Assembly: GCA_944380185.1 (NCBI GenBank)
Contig: CALWGV010000045.1
Location: 1 to 60,926 of the forward strand
Reading direction: 5' to 3'
From: an uncultured Lachnospiraceae bacterium
GTDB lineage: Bacteria > Bacillota > Clostridia > Lachnospirales > Lachnospiraceae
Length of the DNA: 60,926 nt
The notes below the pieces were generated by a model. The model was not told where the DNA came from. It made no database searches and worked only from the letters and a program-made list of their open reading frames with translations. A program made the translations under genes and the position numbers. Shown here one piece after another: positions 42,257 to 52,155 of the stretch (within the stretch, counting starts at the first letter, position 1; each line of letters starts with the position of its first letter).

Positions 42257-42874
42257 TTAACGAATCTTTTTTTTGAATCGTCTCATTAATAAAGCCGTGC
42301 TGACAAACACTGCTGCCACAAGTCCCCATGTGACAATCTGTCCCAGAACACCTGCCTTTTCGACTACCTGTTCCCATGCACTGCCGGCAATAACGCCCAG
42401 ATTGACCAAAATTACGTTCCACAAAAAGGAGCCGAGTACGGTAAAGGGGAGAAATACTCTCATCTCCATCCCCGCCATTCCCGCCGGAATGGAAATAAGA
42501 CTTCTCAAGATGGGAATGCAGCGGCAGAAAAGCACCGTCCCTTTTCCTTTTTCATTAAACCAGGTGAAAGCGCTTCGCACTTCATCACCGTTAAAATGAA
42601 GAATCCGTCCTGCCCGTCCGTCCAGAAAACGCGCCAGTCTCTCCGCTGACAGAAGTCTACCGGCTCCGTAAAGCACCACGGCACCGGCCAGTGAACCTGC
42701 CGTGGCAGACCAGATCACTCCCCATTTGTCCATGGATGTGCAGGTGGTGAGGAAACCGGAAAAGGTGAGAATCACCTCCGATGGAATCGGCGGAAAAATA
42801 TTTTCCACGGCAATCAGCATCATAATTCCCAGATACCCCCATCTCTCCACCAAAAGTATCATCAATTCCTTCAC
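42257..42874 (-). CDS. DedA family membrane protein
   Basis: A 205-residue DedA/VTT-domain protein with about five hydrophobic segments. The N-terminal re-entrant region ENIFPPIPSEVILTFSGFLT and the later FCRCIPILRSLISIPAGMAG are family hallmarks. DedA proteins are needed for membrane homeostasis; several have been shown to move undecaprenyl phosphate or phospholipids between leaflets. It starts four bases after the stop of the P-type ATPase gene, so the two are co-transcribed. The C-terminus is strongly basic (RRFKKKIR). Confidence 0.92.
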   Translation of the reverse strand: MKELMILLVERWGYLGIMMLIAVENIFPPIPSEVILTFSGFLTTCTSMDKWGVIWSATAGSLAGAVVLYGAGRLLSAERLARFLDGRAGRILHFNGDEVRSAFTWFNEKGKGTVLFCRCIPILRSLISIPAGMAGMEMRVFLPFTVLGSFLWNVILVNLGVIAGSAWEQVVEKAGVLGQIVTWGLVAAVFVSTALLMRRFKKKIR

Positions 42875-42878
42875 CCGG

Positions 42879-45626
42879 TCACCTCCTCTCCTTTATCCGG
42901 TTCCAGAGTTTCTGCAGCTCTACTATAGGAATAGGGGCAAAGCTCAGCGCCAGCACCGCCAGCCACTGTTCTGCATTCATGGCCTGAACCTGAAATACGT
43001 CGGCAAGAGCAGGGATTGACACCACGCCGATCTGCAGTCCCATGCAGATAAGAAGCGCCAGATTCAGACGCCGGTTGGAGAACCAGCCGAGGTGAAACAG
43101 CGAGCGGCTGCTGCGCACGTTGAGCACATGAAACAGCTGCGACAGGCTCAGTACAGAAAAAGCCATGGTGCGGGCCGCTTTAAGGCCATAGAAATCATAG
43201 CCGAGCAGATAGGCATTGAGAGCCAGAGCAGCGATAATAATGCCCTCGATCAGCATCTGAAAAGCCAGGCCGTCAGAGAAGATACCTTTTTTGGCGTCAA
43301 TGGGAGGCCGGCGCATAATATCCTCATCCGGTCCCTCTACCCCCAGGGCGATAGCCGGCAAAGAATCCGTCACCAGATTCATCCACAGCAGCTGTACCGG
43401 CAGAAGAGGCGAAGGGTGTCCCAAAACAATGGCGGTAAAAATCGTGAGAATCTCTCCGATATTGCTGGACAAAAGAAAATGGATCGACTTGCGGATATTG
43501 TCGTATATCACCCGGCCTTCCTTTACCGCCGCTACGATGGTGGCAAAATTGTCGTCCGTCAAAATCATATCCGCTGAATTTTTGGCCACATCTGTGCCGC
43601 CTAGCCCCATGGCGCAGCCAATATCCGCCGCCTTCAGGGCGGGGGCATCATTGACCCCGTCGCCGGTCATGGCCACTACCTGCCCGGATGCCTGCAGTGC
43701 TCTCACTATTCTCACCTTATGTTCCGGCGAAACCCTGGCATACACCGCCGTATCCGGCGCTCTTCGAATCAGCTCTGCATCGCTCATCTCCTCCAGCTGC
43801 CGGCCAGTGAGGACCTGTGAAGCGGACTGCTGCCGCGGTGGCAAAACCGAAACCGTCTCCAAAGAAGAGGCCCGGAGCAGGACCGGCCCTCTTTTCCCCG
43901 ATGCTGTCTCGGATGAGCGGGAAGACGGTTTTTCCGGAAGAATACCCAACTGTCTGGCGACAGCCATAGCTGTCGCCGGGTGATCGCCGGTAATCATGAC
44001 CGGGCGAATCCCTGCTTCGCGGCAGGTGCGCACTGCCGGGGCCGCCTCGGGCCGAGGGGGATCCATCATGCCGACAAGTCCAATAAAGGTCAGCTCTTCG
44101 TTTTCTCTGGCTGCGCCGACAGCGATGACTCTCAGGCCGTCCCCGGCCATCGCCTCATTGCGGCGAAGGAGCTGAGCCCGGACAGCGGTATCCAGCTTTC
44201 TCGTCTCCTTTCCCCTCAGATACCTGCCGCACTGCGCAATCAGCACATCGGGGGCACCTTTTACAATACGTATATTTCCCTGCGGTGTTCGATGGTAAGT
44301 TGTCATCCGTTTGGATGTGGAATCAAAAGGTATCTCGCCGGTCCGGGGACATTTCTTCTCCAGCTCGTCTTTATAGAGCCCCTGACCGGCAGCGGCCTCC
44401 ACCAGGGCTTTTTCCGTCGGTTCACCCAGCAAACTGTATTTCACTGTTCTGCCGGCTGTTTTGCCCATACTTCTGCCCCTGGGGTTCTCCTCACGCCGAA
44501 AAACCGTATCCGAGCAGAGAGCTGCACAGGCAAGAAGCTGCACGCCGAGAGTTCCCTCTGCCCTCTCCTCTCCTGACGCAGAGGCCAGCCGTGTCACCGT
44601 CATCCTGTTTTGCGTCAGCGTCCCCGTCTTGTCGGAACAGATGTAGGTGGCGCTGCCTAAGGTCTCCACGGCAGGCAGCTTGCGCACCACAGCATTTTTT
44701 TTGGCCATGCGCTGTACTCCCAGAGACAGCATGATCGTCACGATGGCCGGCAGTCCCTCTGGAATCGCCGCCACGGCCAGGCTCACCGCTGTCATGAACA
44801 TTTCAAAGAGGGGCTGCCTTTTCCACAGACCCACAAAAAACATGACCAGGCAGATTCCCAGGGACAAAATACCCAGGACCTTGCTGGTATCGGCCAGTCT
44901 CTTTTGCAGCGGCGTATCCCTGGACTCTCCGTCCATAATCAAGCTGGCGATATGCCCCACCTCCGTGCGCATACCCGTCTCCGTCACGACCATGAGCCCC
45001 CGCCCTGCAGTGACCACTGTGGTAGACAAGGCCAGATTGCGCCGCTCCGAAAGAGGCGTGTCGGCAGGGCCGATCCAGGAGGCGTCTTTTTCCACCGGCA
45101 CAGACTCCCCGGTGAGAGCCGACTCTTCCACCTTGAGCCCTGTCGCCTCCAGCAGTCTGCCATCTGCAGGGACGAAGCTTCCCGCTTCCAGGCAGACGAT
45201 ATCGCCGGAGACGAGACGGGCCGCATCCATGTGCTGCCGCTTTCCGTCCCGTATCACCAGCGCACCGGGAGCAGACATTTTCTTCAGGGCGTCCAGAGAT
45301 TTTTCTGCCTTGGCCTCCTGTATCACGCCCAGAATTGCATTGACCGTGATGATGACAAAGATAATGATCGGATCTGTCAGGTCTTTCTCTCCATTTAAAA
45401 AAGAGACCACTGTGGAGACCACAGCCGCCCCGATCAAGGTCAAAATCATAAAATCCTTCCACTGCTCTAAAAATTTGACAAGCAGGGAGGTGTGAGGCTT
45501 TTCCCGCAGTACGTTTTCACCGTCTGCACCAAGCCGCCTCAACGCCTCCCCAGAAGAAAGTCCTCGTGCCCTGTCTGTATGCAGGGCATCGAGAACCTGT
45601 TTTTGTGTCATGCTGTGCCAGTTCAC
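42879..45626 (-). CDS. P-type cation ATPase, calcium-transporting (P2A) type
   Basis: A 915-residue ATPase like PacL/LMCA1 Ca2+ pumps. The start is GTG (45626) with GGAG eight bases upstream. Landmarks are LTGESVPVEKDASW (actuator), AAIPEGLPAIVTIML (M4 ion site), Asp332 in ICSDKTGTLTQNRMTV (phosphorylated), MTGDGVNDAPALKAADIGCA (hinge), NIGEILTIFTAI and LLWMNLVTDSLPAIALGVEG (M5-M6 ion sites). Between GDHPATAMAVARQLGILPE and VLTGRQLEEMSDAEL about 39 extra Ser/Arg-rich residues (566-604) are inserted, where relatives have only a few. It follows the 819-residue lipoprotein gene by 65 bases, with no clear terminator between them. Confidence 0.93.
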   Translation of the reverse strand: MNWHSMTQKQVLDALHTDRARGLSSGEALRRLGADGENVLREKPHTSLLVKFLEQWKDFMILTLIGAAVVSTVVSFLNGEKDLTDPIIIFVIITVNAILGVIQEAKAEKSLDALKKMSAPGALVIRDGKRQHMDAARLVSGDIVCLEAGSFVPADGRLLEATGLKVEESALTGESVPVEKDASWIGPADTPLSERRNLALSTTVVTAGRGLMVVTETGMRTEVGHIASLIMDGESRDTPLQKRLADTSKVLGILSLGICLVMFFVGLWKRQPLFEMFMTAVSLAVAAIPEGLPAIVTIMLSLGVQRMAKKNAVVRKLPAVETLGSATYICSDKTGTLTQNRMTVTRLASASGEERAEGTLGVQLLACAALCSDTVFRREENPRGRSMGKTAGRTVKYSLLGEPTEKALVEAAAGQGLYKDELEKKCPRTGEIPFDSTSKRMTTYHRTPQGNIRIVKGAPDVLIAQCGRYLRGKETRKLDTAVRAQLLRRNEAMAGDGLRVIAVGAARENEELTFIGLVGMMDPPRPEAAPAVRTCREAGIRPVMITGDHPATAMAVARQLGILPEKPSSRSSETASGKRGPVLLRASSLETVSVLPPRQQSASQVLTGRQLEEMSDAELIRRAPDTAVYARVSPEHKVRIVRALQASGQVVAMTGDGVNDAPALKAADIGCAMGLGGTDVAKNSADMILTDDNFATIVAAVKEGRVIYDNIRKSIHFLLSSNIGEILTIFTAIVLGHPSPLLPVQLLWMNLVTDSLPAIALGVEGPDEDIMRRPPIDAKKGIFSDGLAFQMLIEGIIIAALALNAYLLGYDFYGLKAARTMAFSVLSLSQLFHVLNVRSSRSLFHLGWFSNRRLNLALLICMGLQIGVVSIPALADVFQVQAMNAEQWLAVLALSFAPIPIVELQKLWNRIKERR

Positions 45627-45691
45627 CTATCTATCTCCGTCCAGATGTCCTTAGCACATATTACGCGGACAGAACTTTAAATATGCGGTAA

Positions 45692-48151
45692 TCAGCGATT
45701 TTCACTGACATAGATGTTTGCCCGGCTCTGAATAATGTCGGCCGCCTCCTCGGCGGAGCGCTGGCCGGAAAAATAGGCTGCTGCCTCCTCAGTGACAATA
45801 TTGATCAGCTGCTCATCGTAGGACATGACATCGGTCACGGAAAAGATGTAATCTCTGACCAGATTTACGTCTTCGTCGCTCATAGGAGGAACGATGATCT
45901 CCTGATCCGCAATATAATAGGTGTCATCGTACTCTACTTTCTCGCCGTTTTCATCCAGATAATAGGGCTTCTGCTTGGCCTCCTCCATCAGTACCTCCAG
46001 CTGATCCAGCCGCGCAGGCCACTCATAGGTGACGGTACTCTGATATTCCGGCAGCAGATACTGGCGCACAAAAGCCCAGGCACCGTCCGGATTCTCGGAC
46101 TGAGCGGAGATGGCCATGGACAGGCTGGCGGAAATAGCGGCTCCGTTTTTTTCGGCTGCCGGATAGCCGATCAGGGTGATATCCTCGCCAAAGGTTACCA
46201 CCTTGGCAATATTGTAGGTCCTGAAGGTGTTCATATACAGAGAGTACAGAAGCGTTCTGTCCTCGCGGTACATGGTCTCGTAATTCATCCAGTAGTCCTC
46301 GTCTTCGTAGATGCTGGAATCGATCTCCGTGGGCAGAGTGTTGGCAAACTCCAGCAGATCAATGAACTCCTGGCCGTCAAAATGGCACTCTCCCGTCTTC
46401 CAGTCCACAAACTGGCTGCCGGCGGAGTAGAGCATGCTGGAGAGGAAACTGTCCCTGGTCATCTCGCCAAAGATCGCCATACCCTCCGGAAGCGTCGGAA
46501 TCAGATTCATCAGATCCGACATGGTCCACCCCGGCTCGCTGCCCACGAACTTGGTCTTGGCCGCCATCGTGTAGATGACAAAGGAAGGCACCAGCTGATA
46601 GAGAGCTCCGTCCACCGTGTACGCCTCCAAAAGATTGGGCAGAAAATCCTCCCGGCTCATATCGGGATCCTCATCGATAAACGAATACAGATCAGCGAAA
46701 AGCCCCTTGCTGATATAGCTGGACACTGGCATATTTTCATTGAGCACCAGGATATCCGGCACATTGCCGGAGACAATGTCATTGTTCAGACGGGTAAGGC
46801 CGGCAGTCCAGTCTTCGGAACTGTCATAGGTAGCATAGTCCGTGATTTGAATGCGATACTGGTCATTGTTTTTGTTGAAATCGATCACATTGCTGCGAAT
46901 AGAATAGGAGCCGTAGCAGCCCAAAGTCAACGTGATCTTGTCCTTGACATCGGCGGGGTCCACCTTGCTGAGAACCGATATATAAGTCGTGCCGTCTTCG
47001 TAATTCCAGTTGGACGAGAGCATAACCGTGTCATCCAGGATTACCAGATAACTCATGTTATTGGCATCGATATCGGAATCAATAAAATCCAGCAGCTTTG
47101 TCTTGTCCGCATCTCCGATATTATAGCCATAGACAGCCATACTGTCGTTGAGATAGAGGTCATAACTGCCGCCAAAGACATAGCTGCACAGGCTCAGATT
47201 ATAGGATTCCATGCCGGGAACGGCGATCGGCTCGGACAGAGTACCGGTCTGAGGATCCAGCTCCCGCACGCTCTGGGTACTGCCCGTGTCGGTGTTCTCC
47301 CAGATCGTCATGAAAATCCGTCCCTCACCGTTAGTGTAAAAGCTTCCTCCATCCGTATCCAGAGTGAACTCGCCGGAAGGAGAACCATCTGCGCCGTAGG
47401 TACGGTATTTGACGCCGTCATTCTCCTGGACACTGACCAGCACCCCGCCCTGGGGAATGCCCGCAATATCCATCGCATAGAAATAGAAGGAGGACATCAG
47501 ACCGTCTGACGTCTGCGACTGGGAATCACTTCCGCCCAGATCCAGATTCCACAGCTCATTGCCGGAAGTGTCGACTGCTTTAATGGAATAGGAATCACTC
47601 CAGACCGGATTTTCCGGGTCGCTGTAATCATTGTAGGAAGTGTTGATCAACATATAGAGGTTTGTACCATCGGTCGTCAGCTGATTGATCCAGCTGCTGA
47701 CTGATTCGGTGGGAGGGGTGTACTCCGGCAGCATAGGCTCAGCTGCAGAATCATCGGATTCGGCCGTTTCATCGGATTCAGTCGTTTCTTCGTCCACCTC
47801 GGCCACATCCTCCCTAGGCGTGATTACTCCTCCGCCGTTATCGGAACTAGAATTTGGCAGCTCCAGCACAGTGTTCTGTACGTCCGAGCCATCCTTATTG
47901 CAGGACAGCAGGAAGAAATCGCCGGTCATGTAGTCCGAGCCAACCATATAGAGCCGATCTCCCACAGCCGTAATATCAGAAACATTGCTCAGATCGATAT
48001 CCGTATCCAGCGCAAATGTCTCCTCGCGAAATACATAGTTTTTGGCGTCGCTGTCGACCTGAGAATCAGCCTCGCTGTCGCATGCAGTGAGACCCAGCAG
48101 CATAATGGCTGCCAGCAGCAGACAGCCTGCCCTTTTCATTGTTTTCTTCAT
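45692..48151 (-). CDS. Large binding lipoprotein: repeat-rich N-terminal half plus SBP family 1 domain
   Basis: An 819-residue lipoprotein with a signal ending LLGLTACDSE. Residues about 25-400 form repeated beta-rich units (ITAVGDRLYMVGSD, LTTDGTNLYMLINT, FYTNGEGRIFMTIW) that look like a beta-propeller, interrupted near 115-150 by a very acidic Glu/Ser/Thr stretch. From about 403 (KITLTLGCYGSYSIRSNVID) to the end it is a family 1 extracellular solute-binding domain. The last 20 residues closely match those of the 735-residue protein at 53136. Such a fusion is much larger than ordinary sugar-binding proteins (about 420 residues). It is last in the HlyD/MacB operon. Ligand unknown. Confidence 0.85.
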   Translation of the reverse strand: MKKTMKRAGCLLLAAIMLLGLTACDSEADSQVDSDAKNYVFREETFALDTDIDLSNVSDITAVGDRLYMVGSDYMTGDFFLLSCNKDGSDVQNTVLELPNSSSDNGGGVITPREDVAEVDEETTESDETAESDDSAAEPMLPEYTPPTESVSSWINQLTTDGTNLYMLINTSYNDYSDPENPVWSDSYSIKAVDTSGNELWNLDLGGSDSQSQTSDGLMSSFYFYAMDIAGIPQGGVLVSVQENDGVKYRTYGADGSPSGEFTLDTDGGSFYTNGEGRIFMTIWENTDTGSTQSVRELDPQTGTLSEPIAVPGMESYNLSLCSYVFGGSYDLYLNDSMAVYGYNIGDADKTKLLDFIDSDIDANNMSYLVILDDTVMLSSNWNYEDGTTYISVLSKVDPADVKDKITLTLGCYGSYSIRSNVIDFNKNNDQYRIQITDYATYDSSEDWTAGLTRLNNDIVSGNVPDILVLNENMPVSSYISKGLFADLYSFIDEDPDMSREDFLPNLLEAYTVDGALYQLVPSFVIYTMAAKTKFVGSEPGWTMSDLMNLIPTLPEGMAIFGEMTRDSFLSSMLYSAGSQFVDWKTGECHFDGQEFIDLLEFANTLPTEIDSSIYEDEDYWMNYETMYREDRTLLYSLYMNTFRTYNIAKVVTFGEDITLIGYPAAEKNGAAISASLSMAISAQSENPDGAWAFVRQYLLPEYQSTVTYEWPARLDQLEVLMEEAKQKPYYLDENGEKVEYDDTYYIADQEIIVPPMSDEDVNLVRDYIFSVTDVMSYDEQLINIVTEEAAAYFSGQRSAEEAADIIQSRANIYVSENR

Positions 48152-48152
48152 C

Positions 48153-49307
48153 TCATTTTCCCTCCTTCTTTCCCAACCGTTTGTGAACTCTCTCTTTTTT
48201 CCGCCTTACCTTTTTTTCCGCTGCCTGTACGGTCTGTGCCTGTGCCTGCCTGGCCCAACGTGCCTCCTGCCGGTCAGCCAGCCAGTCTTTTACATCGGAC
48301 CAATGGAAACGACGTCTGCGCCAGAGCTTCACACAAAGGACAGTCACCAGGACAACAGGAACCAGATAGAGAAGAAGCTGAAGCAGCAAGATAACGGATA
48401 ATATGTCCTCCCAGCCCCTGGCTGCATTTTCCCAGTAGGGATAGATAATTGCCTTAGCGTTCATCGATCGGGTTCCGAACTGTCCCAGCACGGATAAGAG
48501 GGAAAAGAAAGAATAGCGGCTGGAATTTTCCACGACCTCGATCGAATCCTCTTCCAATCCGATATTTTCGGTTACCATATTCTTGGCAAAGCCAGTGACC
48601 GGATTGGGCATCACCACCTCATAGCTGTTGATGCCGTTATGGCTTCCAAAAGTATCCAGAACTTCATAGGAGACATAGACCGTGCCGGTCTGCGCTCCTG
48701 CTCTCTCGTTCATCCACCCGCTCTCCGACTCCACCACGCCGGCCACAATGCCGGTGTGGGAATTTGTCCCGGAACCGATGGTGATGGGCTGACCTGCAAT
48801 GTCATAGGAGCCGAAAAGCTGCCAGGCAGTGTTCTGGTCGAGAATCACTCTGTCCTGCATCAGATCGCTGCCGGAAAAATACATTCCGCCCTCCTCCAGA
48901 CCCAGCGGATGAAAGAGAAAGTAATCCCCGCCCACGCCATAAGCGTTGGCCTCCGTGGAGCCGTGGGTGGTGGACAGAGTGAGCTTTCCCTTAGCGCTGT
49001 AAGCATCCACCCAGAGCCTGGCGTTTTCCGAAGGGGCCTCGATACTGGCCGTCTCCAGCTGATTTTCCATCGTGTGCTCAAAAGCCATGATGGTATCCGG
49101 CGTCACCGACTGGTCGCTGGAGAAAAAGCAGCTGACCTGAGCCGCCCCTCCCTCGCTGTCCCAGCGCTCAGCCATCTGCTGAGAGGGCTGGCTGTCTTTT
49201 ATTCCGGCGGAAAAGACAGAGAGAGTGACCGCCAACAGGAGGCAGACCGCGCCGATTATCGTCCAGACCAGCTGTTTGCCGGAGGGGCGCTTTATGATTT
49301 TAATCAT
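48153..49307 (-). CDS. MacB-like extracytoplasmic domain protein without FtsX membrane domain
   Basis: A 384-residue protein. An N-terminal membrane helix (LVWTIIGAVCLLLAVTLSVF, about 14-33) is followed by a roughly 270-residue outside domain resembling the MacB periplasmic core (VGGDYFLFHPLGLEEGGMYF, VILDQNTAWQLFGSYDIAGQ). A second helix (ILLLQLLLYLVPVVLVTVLC, about 315-335) leads to a long Arg/Lys-rich cytoplasmic tail. Real MacB/FtsX permeases have three further helices in an FtsX domain after the core and partner with an ATPase; both are missing here. It starts 12 bases after the HlyD gene and ends one base before the 819-residue lipoprotein start region. Role unknown. Confidence 0.7.
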   Translation of the reverse strand: MIKIIKRPSGKQLVWTIIGAVCLLLAVTLSVFSAGIKDSQPSQQMAERWDSEGGAAQVSCFFSSDQSVTPDTIMAFEHTMENQLETASIEAPSENARLWVDAYSAKGKLTLSTTHGSTEANAYGVGGDYFLFHPLGLEEGGMYFSGSDLMQDRVILDQNTAWQLFGSYDIAGQPITIGSGTNSHTGIVAGVVESESGWMNERAGAQTGTVYVSYEVLDTFGSHNGINSYEVVMPNPVTGFAKNMVTENIGLEEDSIEVVENSSRYSFFSLLSVLGQFGTRSMNAKAIIYPYWENAARGWEDILSVILLLQLLLYLVPVVLVTVLCVKLWRRRRFHWSDVKDWLADRQEARWARQAQAQTVQAAEKKVRRKKERVHKRLGKKEGK

Positions 49308-49319
49308 TGTCTCCCTCCT

Positions 49320-51203
49320 TTATTGATCTGCCAGTCTGACCTGCTGTCCTGCCTCCACCGGAGCGGTGGATGTTGTGATTACATATTCATAGCCGTACAG
49401 ACCGCCGCTGACGGCCGACATGGTATCGTCACTGGCCAATACCTCCACGTCCACGCGGGTGGCGATATAACGGTTGCCCAGAGGGCTGCTCTTGGATTCT
49501 ATAATCAGAATAAACTTGCCATTGTTGTCTTCACGGATTGCACTGTTAGGCACCACATAGTCATAGTTGGCGCTTCTCTGTCCCACGGAGAGGGTCATGG
49601 ACTGGCCGGCCTGAACTTCACCGGTCACGTCAAAGACCACCTGGCGGTTCTGGGGGTTGGATGGATCGCTCTGGAAACCGGCTACTGTCGCCGTCACATC
49701 GCTGAAGGCCCAGGAATTCTGTATCTCCGCCACATCTCCCACGCTGATCTGTCGGGCCTGCTCATTGGTGACGGAGAATTTGACCGTATATCCCTTTTCC
49801 GTCACGACGATCTGTGCCAGGGGCTGATCGGGCGCCGTCGTCTCGCCGGCCACATAATTGATCTGGGAGACCATACCGGATACCGGAGCCTCCACTGTAG
49901 CGCCGGTGGCGCTCTCCTGGAGTTCCCGCACCACTTCCTCCTGCTCGCGGATCTGCTGCAGCATGCTTACCAGATCCACCTCTTTGCTGTATCCGGCCAA
50001 AAGTTCCTGGAGATCCGTCTCCGCCTCCGTCTTCCGGGTGGTAGCCTGACTCACTTTCAGCGTCAGGTCAGCCTTCTCGCTGTTTAAAGAATCCTGGCGG
50101 CTGGAATCCGGACGGCTGGCCTGCTTGTTGGCCAAATTGCGGTCAGCCTCGGCTTTTTTGTTTTCACAGTTCTGTCTGTTGACCACGGCGTTATTGTACT
50201 CTGTCTGAGCGGCTGACACGGCTGCCTGCGCATTTGCGATATTCTGCGCGCTGCTTGCCTGAACAGCAGCCAAAGTCTCTTCTGCTGCGGCAAGATTTTC
50301 TTCTGCCGCCGCCTTGGCCTGTGAAGCGGCATTGATGCTTCCGGAGCCGGTGCCTTCCAGCTGAGCCAGCTCTGTTTTTTCCGTCTCTGTGATCGTCTGA
50401 TCGTTTTCTTTCTTTTTCAGTTCATCCCGTCTGCTGACCAGCGCGGTGTACAGGCTGTTCGCATCGTCCGCTGCCGTCTGACAGGAATCCACTTCTTTCT
50501 GTGCATCCGATACCGCGCTGTTTGCCGCCGTCAGCGTAGACTGCGCTGCGGTCAGCTTTTCTTCCGCGGCGGTAACGGCAGCCTCGGCCTTGGAAAGCTC
50601 CGCCGCCGCATTGTTTACAGCCTGCTGTTCTCCTGAGGTATCTACCGTCGCCTCTCCCAGCTTGCTGAGCTCGGCATCGATTTCGGCGATGCGGGTATTG
50701 TAGCTGTCGATCTGCGAAGTCAGGCTGTCGATGCGGGAGTTATAACTGTCGATCTGGGCAAGCTTCGACTCTGTGGAGCTGGTCCTGCCGCTCTCCACAT
50801 TATCCACCAGAGACGCACTGCTGTCCGCCGCCAGAATTGCCTTCTCATAGTTGGTCCGCAGAGTGTCCAGCTGGGTCTGCGCCTCTTTTAACTCTGTGCT
50901 CTCCGCATCCTCCAGGTAAAAAAGCACATCGCCCTTTTCCACCGTATCGCCCTGTTTTACCGCAACGCTGGCGATGACACGGCTCTGCGTGAGCTCCACA
51001 TTATAGGGATCGCTGGCTTCCACGGTACCGGTGCCCCGTATTTTAGCCGTGATGCTCTGAGAAGCGACCGTCTGGGTCGCCACCTCAGGCAAGGAATAAT
51101 TCATAATGGTGTTGGAGAAAAAGGTCAGCACCAGCAGCACAGCCAAAAACACAATGGCCACATTTTTGATCCATTCTCTCCTCTTGGTCGTATTTTCGTT
51201 CAT
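49320..51203 (-). CDS. HlyD family membrane-fusion adaptor with long coiled coil
   Basis: A 627-residue protein starting MNENTTKRREWIKNVAIVFL, with one N-terminal membrane helix. The first lipoyl half is ITAKIRGTGTVEASDPYNVE and VKQGDTVEKGDVLFYLEDAE. Residues about 85-440 are a very long Ala/Glu/Gln/Ser-rich coiled coil with internal repeats (IDSLTSQIDSYNTRIAEIDA). The second lipoyl half is TVEAPVSGMVSQINYVAGET, then a beta-barrel region. GGAGG precedes the ATG at 51203; the frame is open further upstream without a site. Adaptors like this normally serve ABC or RND exporters. Here it lies 22 bases after a sugar-type import permease gene, which is unusual. Confidence 0.88.
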   Translation of the reverse strand: MNENTTKRREWIKNVAIVFLAVLLVLTFFSNTIMNYSLPEVATQTVASQSITAKIRGTGTVEASDPYNVELTQSRVIASVAVKQGDTVEKGDVLFYLEDAESTELKEAQTQLDTLRTNYEKAILAADSSASLVDNVESGRTSSTESKLAQIDSYNSRIDSLTSQIDSYNTRIAEIDAELSKLGEATVDTSGEQQAVNNAAAELSKAEAAVTAAEEKLTAAQSTLTAANSAVSDAQKEVDSCQTAADDANSLYTALVSRRDELKKKENDQTITETEKTELAQLEGTGSGSINAASQAKAAAEENLAAAEETLAAVQASSAQNIANAQAAVSAAQTEYNNAVVNRQNCENKKAEADRNLANKQASRPDSSRQDSLNSEKADLTLKVSQATTRKTEAETDLQELLAGYSKEVDLVSMLQQIREQEEVVRELQESATGATVEAPVSGMVSQINYVAGETTAPDQPLAQIVVTEKGYTVKFSVTNEQARQISVGDVAEIQNSWAFSDVTATVAGFQSDPSNPQNRQVVFDVTGEVQAGQSMTLSVGQRSANYDYVVPNSAIREDNNGKFILIIESKSSPLGNRYIATRVDVEVLASDDTMSAVSGGLYGYEYVITTSTAPVEAGQQVRLADQ

Positions 51204-51225
51204 GGTTGTTATCCTCCCTTTTCTC

Positions 51226-52155
51226 TTAACCTTTAATTCCGCCCGAATAGGTAATTCCCTGCACCAGATAATCTTCCCCATAGAGGAAAATCAGAAGGCT
51301 GGGAACCATGTATATTGTAGCCACCGCAAATGCCAGTCCCACCTCTCCTGCATTGATCTTGGAGAGGAACACGGACAGAGGGTGCATCTCCGGATCGGAC
51401 AGAAGGATTAACGGCTGTTCCACCATGTTCCAGTAGTCGATAAAGACCAGGATGGCGATGGAATAGAGGGCTCCCTTGCACAGAGGCATGCAGATTTTGG
51501 TGAAAATCTGCCATTCTCCCGCCCCGTCGATTTTGGCAGCCTCCATCACGGAAACGGGTATTCTTCTCATGAATTTCGTGAGCAAAAAGACGCCAAAGGG
51601 GGAGAAAATTCCCGGCAGCCAGATGGCCCAGTTGGTATCCAAAATGTGGAGCCAGCCGGACACCAGATAGTTGGGCACCAGCGTTACCTGATAGGGCATC
51701 AGCATGACAATAATATAGACAAAGAAGATAACTTCTTTAAATTTGCCTCTGTATCTCGTAAAGCTGTAGGCTGCCAGCGAGGCCACCAGAAGCTGAAAGA
51801 TTACGATAGGCACCACCAGAATCACCGAATTCCAGAATTTCAGCAGATACTCCGGGCTCTTGAAAAGTACGGTGATGTACTGACTGAAAGAAACCATGTC
51901 CGGGATAAACTTCAGATTTACTCTCTCCGCTATGTATACCTTGCCTCCGGTGTCGGTGGTGGCAAAGATTTTGCCGTAGTTGGCCGATATCTCGGAAGAG
52001 GACATAAAGGAATTCGTGATGGTGAGGACTGTCGGAAGCAGGAACAGCACGGCAAAGAATGCGGCAAAGAGAGTGACCAGCACAATGCGGACCCGCCGCT
52101 TCCCTGCCCTTCCGATAAGCGGTCTGGGTGCAGAAGCTTTTTTCTTTTTTCTCAT
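51226..52155 (-). CDS. Carbohydrate-type ABC permease (MalG/UgpE type)
   Basis: A 309-residue membrane protein with six helices and a Lys/Arg-rich N-terminus. The ATPase-docking EAA loop is VMEAAKIDGAGEWQIFTKIC. The end SGGIKG is standard for MalG-type permeases. A loop of about 55 residues after the first helix (TTDTGGKVYIAERVNLKFIP) is longer than in maltose permeases. Its start overlaps the MalF-type gene by four bases. No ATPase gene is present in the locus, so it likely shares an MsmK-like ATPase encoded elsewhere. Confidence 0.93.
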   Translation of the reverse strand: MRKKKKASAPRPLIGRAGKRRVRIVLVTLFAAFFAVLFLLPTVLTITNSFMSSSEISANYGKIFATTDTGGKVYIAERVNLKFIPDMVSFSQYITVLFKSPEYLLKFWNSVILVVPIVIFQLLVASLAAYSFTRYRGKFKEVIFFVYIIVMLMPYQVTLVPNYLVSGWLHILDTNWAIWLPGIFSPFGVFLLTKFMRRIPVSVMEAAKIDGAGEWQIFTKICMPLCKGALYSIAILVFIDYWNMVEQPLILLSDPEMHPLSVFLSKINAGEVGLAFAVATIYMVPSLLIFLYGEDYLVQGITYSGGIKG

